From Myxococcus landrumus (GTDB lineage Bacteria > Myxococcota > Myxococcia > Myxococcales > Myxococcaceae), in NCBI RefSeq assembly GCF_017301635.1, contig NZ_CP071091.1, forward strand, positions 9,292,501 to 9,356,500: a stretch of 64,000 bases of DNA, given 5' to 3'. The number at the start of each line of letters is the position of its first letter. Position 1 is the first letter of the stretch. A program made the position numbers and the translations under genes. Shown piece after piece: positions 44,013 to 51,914 of this stretch. The notes below the pieces were generated by a model. The model saw only the letters and a list, made by a program, of their open reading frames with translations, made no database searches and had not been told where the DNA came from.

Positions 44013-44807
44013 ATGCAGAACCGTTTCACGCGTTGGCTCGTCGTCCTTGTCTTCATCTCCACTGGGGCCGTTGCATCGGGCCAGGATGCGGGCCCCGCGC
44101 CGGGAACCGAGCGTCCCACGCCTCCCGCCGCCGCGCCTCCGGCTCCTCCCGCCGTGGAGCGTTCCCGCTCCGTGCTGCTGCTGGGGGACAGCCTCATCGC
44201 CACGGGGTTCGGTGACTACCTGTTGGCTCGACTGGAGGCGCATCCGGAGATTCGTGCGTCACGCCGCGCGCGCTCTTCCACGGGCCTGGCCCGTCCCGAC
44301 TTCTTCGATTGGATGGAGGTCGGCGAGGAGGAGGTGAAGCGGCACCAGCCCGACGTGGTGGTGGTCATCCTGGGCGGGAATGACGGCCAGTCGCTGCTGG
44401 AGCGCGGCGGGGGCAAGCCCATCCACTGGGGCAAGCCCGAGTGGGAGGACGCGTACCGTCGCCGCATCGAATCGTTCGCGGGAGTCATCGCCGCGCCGGG
44501 GCGGAAGATCATCTGGTTGGAGCTGCCGGCGACGGGGCTGAAGCGCTTCGAGCAGAAGCTGGGGCTCATCCGCGGCCTCCAGCGCGAGGTCATCAGTTCG
44601 CGGACGGATGCGCGGTATGTCGACACGCGCGAGTACTTCACCGACGCGAAGGGGAAGGCGCTGCTCCACGCGCGCGTCGAGGGCTTCCGCAAGCCGATGA
44701 AGCTGCGCATGAGCGACGGCGTGCACTTCACCATCGCGGGGGGCCGCTACTTCGCGAGCAAGGTCTATCCCGAGGTGCTGGGCGCGCTGGGGCTGTCGCG
44801 CGGATAG
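44013..44807 (+). CDS. Exported SGNH-hydrolase-like (DUF459) protein
   Basis: A 264-residue protein with a signal peptide (residues 1-23, ending AVASG) and a Pro/Ala-rich linker. The fold is SGNH-like: block I LLGDSLIATG, a STGLARPDFFDW stretch, block III ILGGNDGQ, and the C-terminal DGVHFTIAGGRYFA with the catalytic Asp/His pair. This arrangement is the DUF459 family, found beside alginate-type O-acetylation genes and other cell-surface systems. A cell-envelope esterase or O-acyl transfer role is likely. It stands 74 bases after the hydrolase, so it may or may not share the operon. Confidence 0.82.
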   Translation: MQNRFTRWLVVLVFISTGAVASGQDAGPAPGTERPTPPAAAPPAPPAVERSRSVLLLGDSLIATGFGDYLLARLEAHPEIRASRRARSSTGLARPDFFDWMEVGEEEVKRHQPDVVVVILGGNDGQSLLERGGGKPIHWGKPEWEDAYRRRIESFAGVIAAPGRKIIWLELPATGLKRFEQKLGLIRGLQREVISSRTDARYVDTREYFTDAKGKALLHARVEGFRKPMKLRMSDGVHFTIAGGRYFASKVYPEVLGALGLSRG

Positions 44808-44834
44808 TCAGCCGCGTCCCCGCGTCCCCGCGTC

Positions 44835-45710
44835 TCAGGGCGAGTCGTGCGAGGAGCCCGGCTCGCGCGGGAAGTTCCTGGAGGAGGCGGGACGCAGCCG
44901 CCTCACGGCGCGCAGGAGCAGCTCCTCGTCGCGGGGATTGGCGAGGAATCCTCTCGCGCCGAGCTGCCGTGCCCGCTCGAAGCCCTCGTCATCGGAGGCG
45001 CCATGGACGATGAGAGAGCCCGCGATGCGGACCTCTCCGGCCAGCAGTCCCTCCATGGCCTGGATGGGCGCGAGCACCACGTCGCTGGCGTCCGTGTGGA
45101 GCACCTCCAGCGGTGTCGCCACGCGGGCGGGGTAGCCGTGCCGGATGAGCTGCCGCGAGATGAGGACCGCGGTGACGGGAGGCCAGCCGTAGAGCAGCAG
45201 CGGGCCGCCGGGTGCATGTGCGGGCGAGGCGGGCTCGGAGGGTTCCTCGATGCCGTACAGCTCCGAGAGCACGCGGGCGATGGCGGTGTCGGAGGCCACG
45301 TGCGCCTCGACGCGGGGCTTTCCGGTGACGGCGCGCACCGCATCGACGGCCTCCAGCGAGACGGGGGCGGGCAGGGCGATGTGCAGGACTTCGCGCTCAC
45401 CTTGCTCCAGTGGCACCCGCTCCAGCCGCAGCGGCACGGCCTGGTACTGCCGTGCCAGGCGGACGGGGATGAGCTCCGAGGTGCCGGGCTCGGGAGGACT
45501 CTGGTCCAGGTCCACGGCCATCACGCCCAACTGAAGGGCGAGGCCGCGCAGCACGTCGTTCTCCGAGCACAGGCCCTCGCGCACCAGCGCGCGTCCCAGG
45601 GGCACTCGGGTCTCATGGTGATGGACCAGTCCGAGCCGGAGCTGGGCGCGGTCGAGCACTCCCATCTCCAGGAGGATTTCTCCGAGCGGACGCCGGGCAC
45701 TGGATTCCAT
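44835..45710 (-). CDS. MshEN/GspE N-terminal domain protein with degenerate receiver-like domain
   Basis: A 291-residue cytoplasmic protein. Residues 1-150 match the N-terminal domain of GspE/PilB/MshE secretion ATPases: RPLGEILLEMGVLDRAQL, then PLGRALVREGLCSENDVL, then a stretch of helices and strands. In MshE these paired LG-x2-L motifs bind cyclic di-GMP. The ATPase domain is absent. Residues 170-280 have a receiver-like layout (LLLYGWPPVTAVLISRQL, VVLAPIQAM) but no DD/D/K set, so phosphorylation is unlikely. A c-di-GMP-binding adaptor is a reasonable guess. Confidence 0.72.
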   Translation of the reverse strand: MESSARRPLGEILLEMGVLDRAQLRLGLVHHHETRVPLGRALVREGLCSENDVLRGLALQLGVMAVDLDQSPPEPGTSELIPVRLARQYQAVPLRLERVPLEQGEREVLHIALPAPVSLEAVDAVRAVTGKPRVEAHVASDTAIARVLSELYGIEEPSEPASPAHAPGGPLLLYGWPPVTAVLISRQLIRHGYPARVATPLEVLHTDASDVVLAPIQAMEGLLAGEVRIAGSLIVHGASDDEGFERARQLGARGFLANPRDEELLLRAVRRLRPASSRNFPREPGSSHDSP

Positions 45711-45783
45711 ACATGGGAATCTTCACGCCGGGGCGCGCTTGGCGAGGGGCGTCCGGTGGAGCGTCCGCCCGCCCGGTGGTGCT

Positions 45784-46152
45784 TCAGCCGCGTGAGGCGA
45801 AGACGCGCTCCCACGCCTCGGGCTGGAAGCCGACGAGGACGGTGGTGGGCGTGACGACGACGGGCCGCTTCACCAGCTTTCCATCCGCGGCGAGCCACGC
45901 GCGCAGCTCCGCCTCGCTCGCGGCGTCGACCTTGGCCTTGCCCATCGCGCGATAACTCTGCCCGCTGGTGTTGAGCCACTTCCGGACAGACACCCCACTG
46001 CGGGGTATCCATTGTTCCAACTCCGCGACAGTGGGAGGCGTGTCGACGATGGGACGAACACGGTGGGGAACCCCCTGCGCCTCCAGCCACTTCAGCGCCT
46101 TCTTGCAGGTGGAACAGCCCGAGTAGGAGAGGACGAGGACGTCGTTCGACAT
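45784..46152 (-). CDS. ArsC/Spx-family thioredoxin-fold protein
   Basis: A 122-residue member of the ArsC/Spx/MgsR family. The redox pair is at residues 13-16 (GCSTCKKA) followed by GVPHRVRPIVDTPPT and a C-terminal ALRAWLAADGKLVKRPVVV with the KRP/V motif. The CxxC form is more like Spx or YffB-type than the CxxxxxR arsenate reductases. Function as a thiol-dependent reductase or a stress adaptor is open. It diverges from the beta-helix lipoprotein with only 65 bases between. Confidence 0.85.
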   Translation of the reverse strand: MSNDVLVLSYSGCSTCKKALKWLEAQGVPHRVRPIVDTPPTVAELEQWIPRSGVSVRKWLNTSGQSYRAMGKAKVDAASEAELRAWLAADGKLVKRPVVVTPTTVLVGFQPEAWERVFASRG

Positions 46153-46217
46153 GGCGTGCTTCTACCAGCCCGCACCGGTTTTGCGAGCGCGTGCGTCATC
46201 GTGCTACGGCGCGGCGT

Positions 46218-47507
46218 ATGGACCAATCCGCTTCCAAGTCCGCCAGGTGTTTCTCGCTGGCCCTCGTGTTGGGGATGTTCGTCGCCGCTTGTTCCTCCAC
46301 GCCGGGAAAGCCTCCGGGAGGTGAGCCCGACGCGGGCCCGCAGCCCGGCGGTGAGTCCGACGCGGGCCCGCTGCCTGAACGGGACGCGGGCCCCGTGGTG
46401 GAGGTACCGGATGACGGCGGCACCGTCATCACGGACACGCTGGCCGGGACGCTGACGGAGCGGGGCTCGCCCTATCGCATCGTCGGTGATGCGCGCGGCA
46501 TCGTCCGCATTCCCAAGGGCCAGGTGCTCACGGTGGAGCCGGGCGTCATCCTGGACTTCGTGGGCACGCCGCGCGTGACGTTGGCGGACGTGGAGGCCTC
46601 CGCGCCCGACAGCGTGATGAACAACCAGGATGGCCGCGTGGAGCTCCAGGTGTACGGCGGCATCCGGGTGCATGGCTCGGCGGAGAAGCCCGTGTCCTTC
46701 ACCTCCAGCAATCCCCATGGCTGGTGGGGGATGAACTTCTTCGGCGACCAGTCCGTGGGCGACGGGCACCCCGTCTTCGAGCACATGGTCTTCGAGCAGG
46801 TGCGCAAGGTGAACTACAACGGCGACCGGGACCGGACGCGCGGCGCGATGTGGGCCTTCTATCCAGGGCCGGTGACCATCACGGACTCGGTGTTCCGCAA
46901 CAACGAGTCCTCCGCGAAGTGCGGCGCGTTGGACCTGATGTTCACCGTGGGCTCGCGCGTGGAGAACACGCTGTTCGAGAACAACCGCACGTGGGACATC
47001 GACCGCTTCGCCGCGGAGGGCTCGTCCTCCATGGCGGGCGGCGGCGCGATGTGCATCACGCACGGGCGTGACTCGGTGGTGCGCGGCAACACCTTCCGGA
47101 ACAACCTCCTGAGGGCCTTCCGGGGCTCGCTCCGGAGCGCGCTCTCGCCCCGTCCCCTGCTCACGTGGCCCAACGCGCAGAACATCCGCGACCTGGGCGG
47201 CGGCGGCGCGCTGCACTACTTCCAGCCGAACAACGACCTGGTCGAGAAGAACCGCTTCGAGGGCAACATCGTGACGCAGGGCCCGGCCGCCGCCATCTAC
47301 CTGGAGGACATGGGCACGCGTGCGCTCACGCTGCGTGGCAACGAGTTCATCGGCAACCAGGCCGGAGCGGGCGGCGTGGTGGTGTGCAGCCGGGGCAGCG
47401 GCGGGGTGGAGCTGGTGGTGACGCCCGACAACGTCTTCACCAGCAACACGGTGAACGGCGCCCCGGCGCCCAACGTGTCCGGCGACTGCGACACCGCGAC
47501 GAGGTAG
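46218..47507 (+). CDS. Right-handed beta-helix lipoprotein
   Basis: A 429-residue lipoprotein (lipobox FVAAC, Cys near 25) with a Gly/Pro/Asp-rich spacer holding two DAGP repeats. The mature domain has parallel beta-helix rungs with asparagine ladders: DSVFRNNESS, NTLFENNRTWD, GNTFRNNLL, KNRFEGN, GNEFIGNQAG, DNVFTSN. These resemble pectate-lyase-like and right-handed repeat proteins that sit on the cell surface. No catalytic set is visible. Many myxobacterial genomes carry several such genes. Confidence 0.83.
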   Translation: MDQSASKSARCFSLALVLGMFVAACSSTPGKPPGGEPDAGPQPGGESDAGPLPERDAGPVVEVPDDGGTVITDTLAGTLTERGSPYRIVGDARGIVRIPKGQVLTVEPGVILDFVGTPRVTLADVEASAPDSVMNNQDGRVELQVYGGIRVHGSAEKPVSFTSSNPHGWWGMNFFGDQSVGDGHPVFEHMVFEQVRKVNYNGDRDRTRGAMWAFYPGPVTITDSVFRNNESSAKCGALDLMFTVGSRVENTLFENNRTWDIDRFAAEGSSSMAGGGAMCITHGRDSVVRGNTFRNNLLRAFRGSLRSALSPRPLLTWPNAQNIRDLGGGGALHYFQPNNDLVEKNRFEGNIVTQGPAAAIYLEDMGTRALTLRGNEFIGNQAGAGGVVVCSRGSGGVELVVTPDNVFTSNTVNGAPAPNVSGDCDTATR

Positions 47508-47519
47508 CGCGACGCGCGC

Positions 47520-48410
47520 TCACTGGGGCGGCTCCGTCCCGGTGAGCGCCTTCACCACGCGGCGGGCGGCGCGGCCCAGCCTCACGCCAGTGCGGTGGTG
47601 CAGCTTGGGCAGGAACGCGTGCGTGGAGCCGCTCGCGGGCTTGAGCAGCTTGAGCTCTCCGCGCCGCAGCTCCCGCGTGGCCAGGTGCTCTGGGAGCCAG
47701 CCGTAGCCCAGCCCCTCCAGGATGGCGGCCTTCTTCGCCGCGAAGTCATTGAGGTGCACCGTGGAGCGCAGCTCCAGGGAGACGGTGCTCAACTGGAGCC
47801 TCGGGTCGGAGCCGCGCACGGTGAGCAGCAGGTGCTCGGACAGCTCCTCCTCCTGGATGGTGCCGCGCCGCCGCCGCGCCAGCGGATGGGAGCGGTGCGC
47901 CACCAGCAGCGCCTTGAGCTCCGGAAGCGCGTACCCGCGCAATCCCGGCAGGGAGGGGGGCAATACGGACACCATCAAATCCGCCTCGTCCCGCACGAAG
48001 GCTGCCTCCACACCCGCCAGGAATTCGGACGAGACATGAAACCGCGTGCCCGCGCCTTCGGCCCGCAGCGCCTTCACTACGCGTAGCAGTGGCTCAGCGG
48101 GGAAGACGCCGTCGAACACGATGCGCAGCGTGGGCTCCCAGCCCGCGCGAATCTCCGCGCACGTGGCCTCCAGTTCCCTCTCCGCCGCGAGGAGCTTGCG
48201 GCAATGCTCCAGCACGCGCTCTCCCGCGGGCGTCAGCCGCGTCCGGTAGCCGCGCCGGTCCAGCAGCTCCAGCTCCGTCTGCGCTTCGAGCGTACGCAGC
48301 GTGTAGAGAACGGCGGTGTGCCCCTTGCCCAACGCCTGCGCCGCGGCGGCGAAAGTGCCGTGGCGGGCGAGTGCGTCCAACGCCCGGGCCTGCTCCAGGG
48401 TGACGTTCAT
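47520..48410 (-). CDS. LysR-family transcriptional regulator
   Basis: A 296-residue LysR regulator. The winged helix-turn-helix is at residues 1-60 (TLEQARALDALARHGTFAAAAQALGKGHTAV, YTLRTLEAQ), followed by the linker RAGE-type LTPAGERVLEH and the co-inducer-binding domain from about 90. The start MNVTLEQARA is supported by the family N-terminus. It diverges from the outer-membrane protein gene, its most likely target, across 128 bases. The gene ends 12 bases from the end of the beta-helix gene. Confidence 0.9.
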   Translation of the reverse strand: MNVTLEQARALDALARHGTFAAAAQALGKGHTAVLYTLRTLEAQTELELLDRRGYRTRLTPAGERVLEHCRKLLAAERELEATCAEIRAGWEPTLRIVFDGVFPAEPLLRVVKALRAEGAGTRFHVSSEFLAGVEAAFVRDEADLMVSVLPPSLPGLRGYALPELKALLVAHRSHPLARRRRGTIQEEELSEHLLLTVRGSDPRLQLSTVSLELRSTVHLNDFAAKKAAILEGLGYGWLPEHLATRELRRGELKLLKPASGSTHAFLPKLHHRTGVRLGRAARRVVKALTGTEPPQ

Positions 48411-48538
48411 CACCGCATTGTGCACGCCATTGACAGTCAGTGCTGGCTCACCGTCACAAATGCAACGATGACGCAATGCGGCTTACTTGTCTCATTAGAG
48501 CTGTTCTAGATTCAACGCTCCACTCGACGGAGGGGTAT
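48411..48538. promoter_or_regulatory. Divergent control region, LysR regulator and outer-membrane protein
   Basis: The region holds TTGACA at 48430-48435 and, closer to the porin-like gene, TAGATT at 48507-48512 preceded by CTTGTC. An inverted TAGAG-CTGT-TCTA sits at 48496-48508, the size of a LysR half-site pair. The exact promoter boxes are not certain. Confidence 0.35.
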
Positions 48539-49297
48539 ATGACGGGACGGCTGAGTTGGGCCCTTGCAGCGGCGGTCGCATTGGGTTCGGCGGGCGCGAG
48601 CGCGGAAGACATCCAGGAGACGAGGTACAGCGCGCCCACCGGTTTGCAGCTCACGGTCGGCCTGGGATTCCAGGCGGGTGCTGGCTACGTCTACAAGAAC
48701 AGTACGCGGTTGGACCAGAGCATCGGCGACGTGAAGCTCGCTGACGCGGCCAACGGCGCGGTGCCGGTGTTGGTGGAGTTGGGCTACCGCGTGACGCCCA
48801 ACTGGTTCGTGGGTGCCTACGGCAGCTACTCGTACATCATCACGAAGGAGAGCCCGCTGACGTGTCCGAGCGGCTGGGACTGCTCGGCGTCGCAGCTGCG
48901 TTTCGGTCCCCACATCCAGTACCACTTCTCGCCGGAGGCCTCGTTCGACCCGTTCGTCGGCGTCGGCTTCGGCATGGTGATTCTGTCGAACAAGAACTCG
49001 GGCACCATCCAGGTCCCCACGCCGCAAGGTGTCGTGTCGGGGAAGCTGGAGCTGGACAGCCAGACGCGCGGCCCCGAGTTCGTCAACGTCACCGTGGGCG
49101 GCAAGTGGCGCCTGGGGCACTCGTTGTCGTTCGGTCCGTACCTCACGGGCACGTACGCGAGCTACACCGCGCGCTCGGGCACGACCACCACCACGCTGCC
49201 CGCGCCGCTGCCCTCCGGGACGACGCCGCTGCCGTACGCGGATGACGGCCCGTACGGTCTCATCATGCTGGGCGTCCGAGCCAGCTGGAACATCTGA
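48539..49297 (+). CDS. Outer-membrane beta-barrel protein
   Basis: A 252-residue exported protein with a signal peptide (residues 1-21, ending GASAE) and GGAGGGG before the ATG. The mature part has eight or so amphipathic strands with alternating aromatic residues (LQLTVGLGFQAGAGYVY, WFVGAYGSYSYII, LRFGPHIQYHF, FDPFVGVGFGM, FVNVTVGGKWRLG, FGPYLTGTYASYTA), ending in VRASWNI, the C-terminal strand form. It belongs to the OmpA/opacity-like barrel group. A loop near residue 110 has two cysteines (CPSGWDC). Likely under the divergent LysR regulator. Confidence 0.85.
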   Translation: MTGRLSWALAAAVALGSAGASAEDIQETRYSAPTGLQLTVGLGFQAGAGYVYKNSTRLDQSIGDVKLADAANGAVPVLVELGYRVTPNWFVGAYGSYSYIITKESPLTCPSGWDCSASQLRFGPHIQYHFSPEASFDPFVGVGFGMVILSNKNSGTIQVPTPQGVVSGKLELDSQTRGPEFVNVTVGGKWRLGHSLSFGPYLTGTYASYTARSGTTTTTLPAPLPSGTTPLPYADDGPYGLIMLGVRASWNI

Positions 49298-49340
49298 GGA
49301 GTGATTCACCGGAGGCCGCCTCACTCGCGGTCCTCCGGAA

Positions 49341-49371
49341 GCGACGCGGAGTGCCCAACGCTCCGCGTCGC
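49341..49371 (+). terminator. Terminator after the outer-membrane barrel gene
   Basis: A perfect 11-bp stem (GCGACGCGGAG / CTCCGCGTCGC) with a 9-base loop is followed by CTTCCTTCCTC. A smaller CCGGAGG...CCTCCGG stem lies just before it. Confidence 0.7.
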
Positions 49372-49469
49372 CTTCCTTCCTCACCACGGCTCGCGTCTTC
49401 CGAGATGTTTCTCGCCTGGGACACACGTCAGAGTGTCGGGCGGAATCTTCATCTCGAGCGGAGTCGCCC

Positions 49470-50753
49470 ATGGTCTGGAAGTGGTGGTGGTGTGGAGTCG
49501 CGAGCGCGGTATCCCTGTGGGGAGCCCTGCCCGCGAGCGCTCAATCCCTGTCGCCACCTGTCTGGCAGCAACAACTGGGCAGCGACGCGGATGAGCTGGC
49601 CATGGCGGTCGCCACCGTGGGCGATGCCGTCTACCTGGCGGGGCACACCGCCGGGCAGTTGGGTGAAGAGACTTCGTGGGGTGGCCAGGACGTCTTCGTC
49701 GCGAAGCACGACGCGACGGACGGCTCGCTCCAGTGGGTGCGTCACGTGGGCACGGCGATGAATGACCGCGCGCTGGCGGTGACGGCGGACCTGGACGGCA
49801 ACGTCTACGTCGCGGGCCACACGTGGGGCAGCTTCCTGCCGTACCTCAACGCGGGCGGCTCCGACTTCTTCGTGCTGAAGCTGGACGGGACGGGCGCGCT
49901 GAAGTGGGTGCGGCAGTTCGGGACGAACACGGATGACTTCGCGACGGGACTGGCCGTCACGCGCCGCCCGGAGCAGCACGGGCTCTTCCTCTCCGGCTAT
50001 TCGCTGGGCCGGTTGGATGGCTCGCCCACGCCGGGCAACTACGACGTGGTGGTGGCCAAGCTCGACACGGGCGGCAATCCCTACTGGATGCAGCAGTTCG
50101 GCACGAACCGGAACGACGTCGCGCTGGGCGTGGCGCTGAGCGCGGCCGAGGACGTGTACCTGGTGGGCCACACGATGGGCAGCCTGGACGGCGTCACGCT
50201 TCCCGGCACCACCGTGGACCTCTTCGTGGCCAAGTACAACGTGCGCGGCGAGGCGCAGTGGCTGCGTCAGCTCGGCTCCAACAGCGACGAGTACGGCACG
50301 GGCATCGCGGTGGATGAGGAGGGCTCGGCCTACGTCTCCGGCTACACCTACGGCGCGCTGGCGGGGAACACCCGCGTGGGCATGTATGACGCGGTGCTGG
50401 TGAAGTACGACGCGGCGGGTGTCTTTCAATGGGCGCGGCAGCCGGGCACGACGAGCACGGACTACGCGCAAGGCGTCGCGGTGGGGTTCCAGGGGGAGAT
50501 TCACCTCGTGGGCCACACCTCGGGGGCGTTGGACGGAAACGTGGCGCTGGGTAGCAGCGACGTGTTCCTGACGACCTACGACGTGTCGGGCCAGTGGATG
50601 GGGACGCGGCAGGTGGGCACGAATGCCCTGGACCGCGGACAAGCGGTGGCCGTGGGTGACGATGGGGGCGTGTACGTGGCGGGCTACACCTGGGGCAGCC
50701 TGCCCGGGCAGGCCAGCGCGGGCGCCTACGACGCCCTGCTCCTGCGCTTCTGA
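49470..50753 (+). CDS. Exported seven-bladed SBBP beta-propeller protein
   Basis: A 427-residue exported protein with a signal peptide (residues 1-24, ending ALPASA). It is made of seven copies of a 50-58-residue SBBP-type repeat. Each runs W-x-R-Q-x-GT, a DxAxGVAV strand, GxVYVxGHTxGxLDG, then GxxDxFVxKYDxxGxxQ. Seven repeats give a closed propeller filling nearly the whole chain, with no extra domain. Such proteins are surface or periplasmic binding platforms; no enzyme residues are seen. It follows the outer-membrane protein gene by 172 bases. Confidence 0.85.
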   Translation: MVWKWWWCGVASAVSLWGALPASAQSLSPPVWQQQLGSDADELAMAVATVGDAVYLAGHTAGQLGEETSWGGQDVFVAKHDATDGSLQWVRHVGTAMNDRALAVTADLDGNVYVAGHTWGSFLPYLNAGGSDFFVLKLDGTGALKWVRQFGTNTDDFATGLAVTRRPEQHGLFLSGYSLGRLDGSPTPGNYDVVVAKLDTGGNPYWMQQFGTNRNDVALGVALSAAEDVYLVGHTMGSLDGVTLPGTTVDLFVAKYNVRGEAQWLRQLGSNSDEYGTGIAVDEEGSAYVSGYTYGALAGNTRVGMYDAVLVKYDAAGVFQWARQPGTTSTDYAQGVAVGFQGEIHLVGHTSGALDGNVALGSSDVFLTTYDVSGQWMGTRQVGTNALDRGQAVAVGDDGGVYVAGYTWGSLPGQASAGAYDALLLRF

Positions 50754-50878
50754 GAGCCTCCAGGCGGGCCCTGGGCTGGAGCGGCGGTGGGCAGGCGGGC
50801 GTCCACCCCATCCGCGTCGCGGCGAAGTACGTTCCGGATGCAGGACACCCAGGGTCCGCCGGCACGAAGGAGCGGGAG

Positions 50879-51592
50879 ATGGAGCACGACTCGGCCTCGC
50901 GGACGGAGCACGACAAGCGCGCGGCCGCGGAGGCGGCGGTGGACCGCTTCTTCCTGCCAGGGATGTGTGTGGGGTTGGGCTCCGGCAGCACGGCGGCCTT
51001 CGCGGTGAGACGGCTGGCGGCGCTGCGCGAGCAGGGGCGGCTGCTCGACGTGTCGGGGGTTCCCACGTCGCGCGCCACCGAGGCGCTGGCGCGGGAGCTG
51101 GGCATTCCACTCATCACGCTGGATGAGCACCCCACGCTGGATGTCACCATCGACGGCGCGGACGAAGTGGCGCCGGACCTCTCCGTCATCAAGGGCGGAG
51201 GGGGCGCGCTGCTGCGCGAGAAGATTGTCGCGCAGGCCAGCCGGCGCGTCGTCATCATCGCGGACGTGACGAAGCTGTCACCCCGGCTGGGCACCCACTG
51301 GCCGGTGCCGGTGGAGGTGCTGCCCTTTGGCTGGCGCTCGCAGCAGCAGTTCCTCGAGTCCTTGGGTGCGCGCGTGGTGCCTCGCGTGCGCGAGAATGGG
51401 ATGCCCTACCTCACGGACCAGGGCAACCGGGTGCTCGACTGCGCGTGGGGTCCCATCGATGCACCGGACGCGCTGGCTTCGCGCATGGCGGCGCGCGCGG
51501 GCATCGTCGAACATGGACTTTTCCTGCGTGAGGCGACGGACCTCGTGGTGGCGGGACCTCGAGGTGTCGAGCATCGCGCTCGTCCATCGTGA
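50879..51592 (+). CDS. rpiA: Ribose-5-phosphate isomerase A
   Basis: RpiA interconverts ribose 5-phosphate and ribulose 5-phosphate in the pentose phosphate pathway. The 237-residue protein has the phosphate loop GLGSGSTAAFA (32-42), the active-site TIDGADEV near residue 90, KGGGGALLREKIVA with the catalytic Glu, and DVTKLSPRLG. An AAGGAG site precedes the start. The N-terminus has about 15 residues before the family start. It stands alone between the propeller gene and the DUF1592 pair. Confidence 0.93.
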   Translation: MEHDSASRTEHDKRAAAEAAVDRFFLPGMCVGLGSGSTAAFAVRRLAALREQGRLLDVSGVPTSRATEALARELGIPLITLDEHPTLDVTIDGADEVAPDLSVIKGGGGALLREKIVAQASRRVVIIADVTKLSPRLGTHWPVPVEVLPFGWRSQQQFLESLGARVVPRVRENGMPYLTDQGNRVLDCAWGPIDAPDALASRMAARAGIVEHGLFLREATDLVVAGPRGVEHRARPS

Positions 51593-51914
51593 GTCAGCGT
51601 GCGCGCTCGCGCGTGATTGTGCGTGAAGTGCGGTCATCTTCCGTCACGAACGGGTGGGCAACTGTGGCGTGGGTCAATGGACACTCCATGCGGGTTGCGG
51701 GTCTCGTTTCGTGAACGCGTGAGCCGTTCACGTAGGCATGTGTCGGGCGCGTGAGAGGGATTCTCGCGAACTTGGAAGAGCCGTGGGGCAGGGCCCTCAC
51801 TTCTCGCGGCAAAAAGAGCCACGGATGCGAGGGTGCAAGCGGTTAGACTGCTCGGCGTTCCGGCGCTTCAGAGGGGGTACTCCAGGGGCTGCTGGCAAAG
51901 AGGGTGTCTTTCGT
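51593..51914. other. Leader region of the DUF1592/DUF1552 operon
   Basis: These 322 bases carry no supported gene. They hold a palindrome CGTGAACG-N7-CGTTCACG (51710-51717 and 51725-51732), an operator-like site about 180 bases before the next gene. The rest has no recognised promoter and no hairpin with a T run. Confidence 0.5.

Noticed and set aside
44808-44834. Short tandem CGCGTCCC repeats considered as a regulatory site
   Set aside because: Only about two and a half copies within a 27-base gap between convergent genes; likely low-complexity GC-rich sequence.
51661-51710. Possible sigma-54 promoter (TGGACAC...TTGC) before the DUF1592 gene
   Set aside because: Spacing of the GG and GC elements does not fit the required GG-N10-GC rule.
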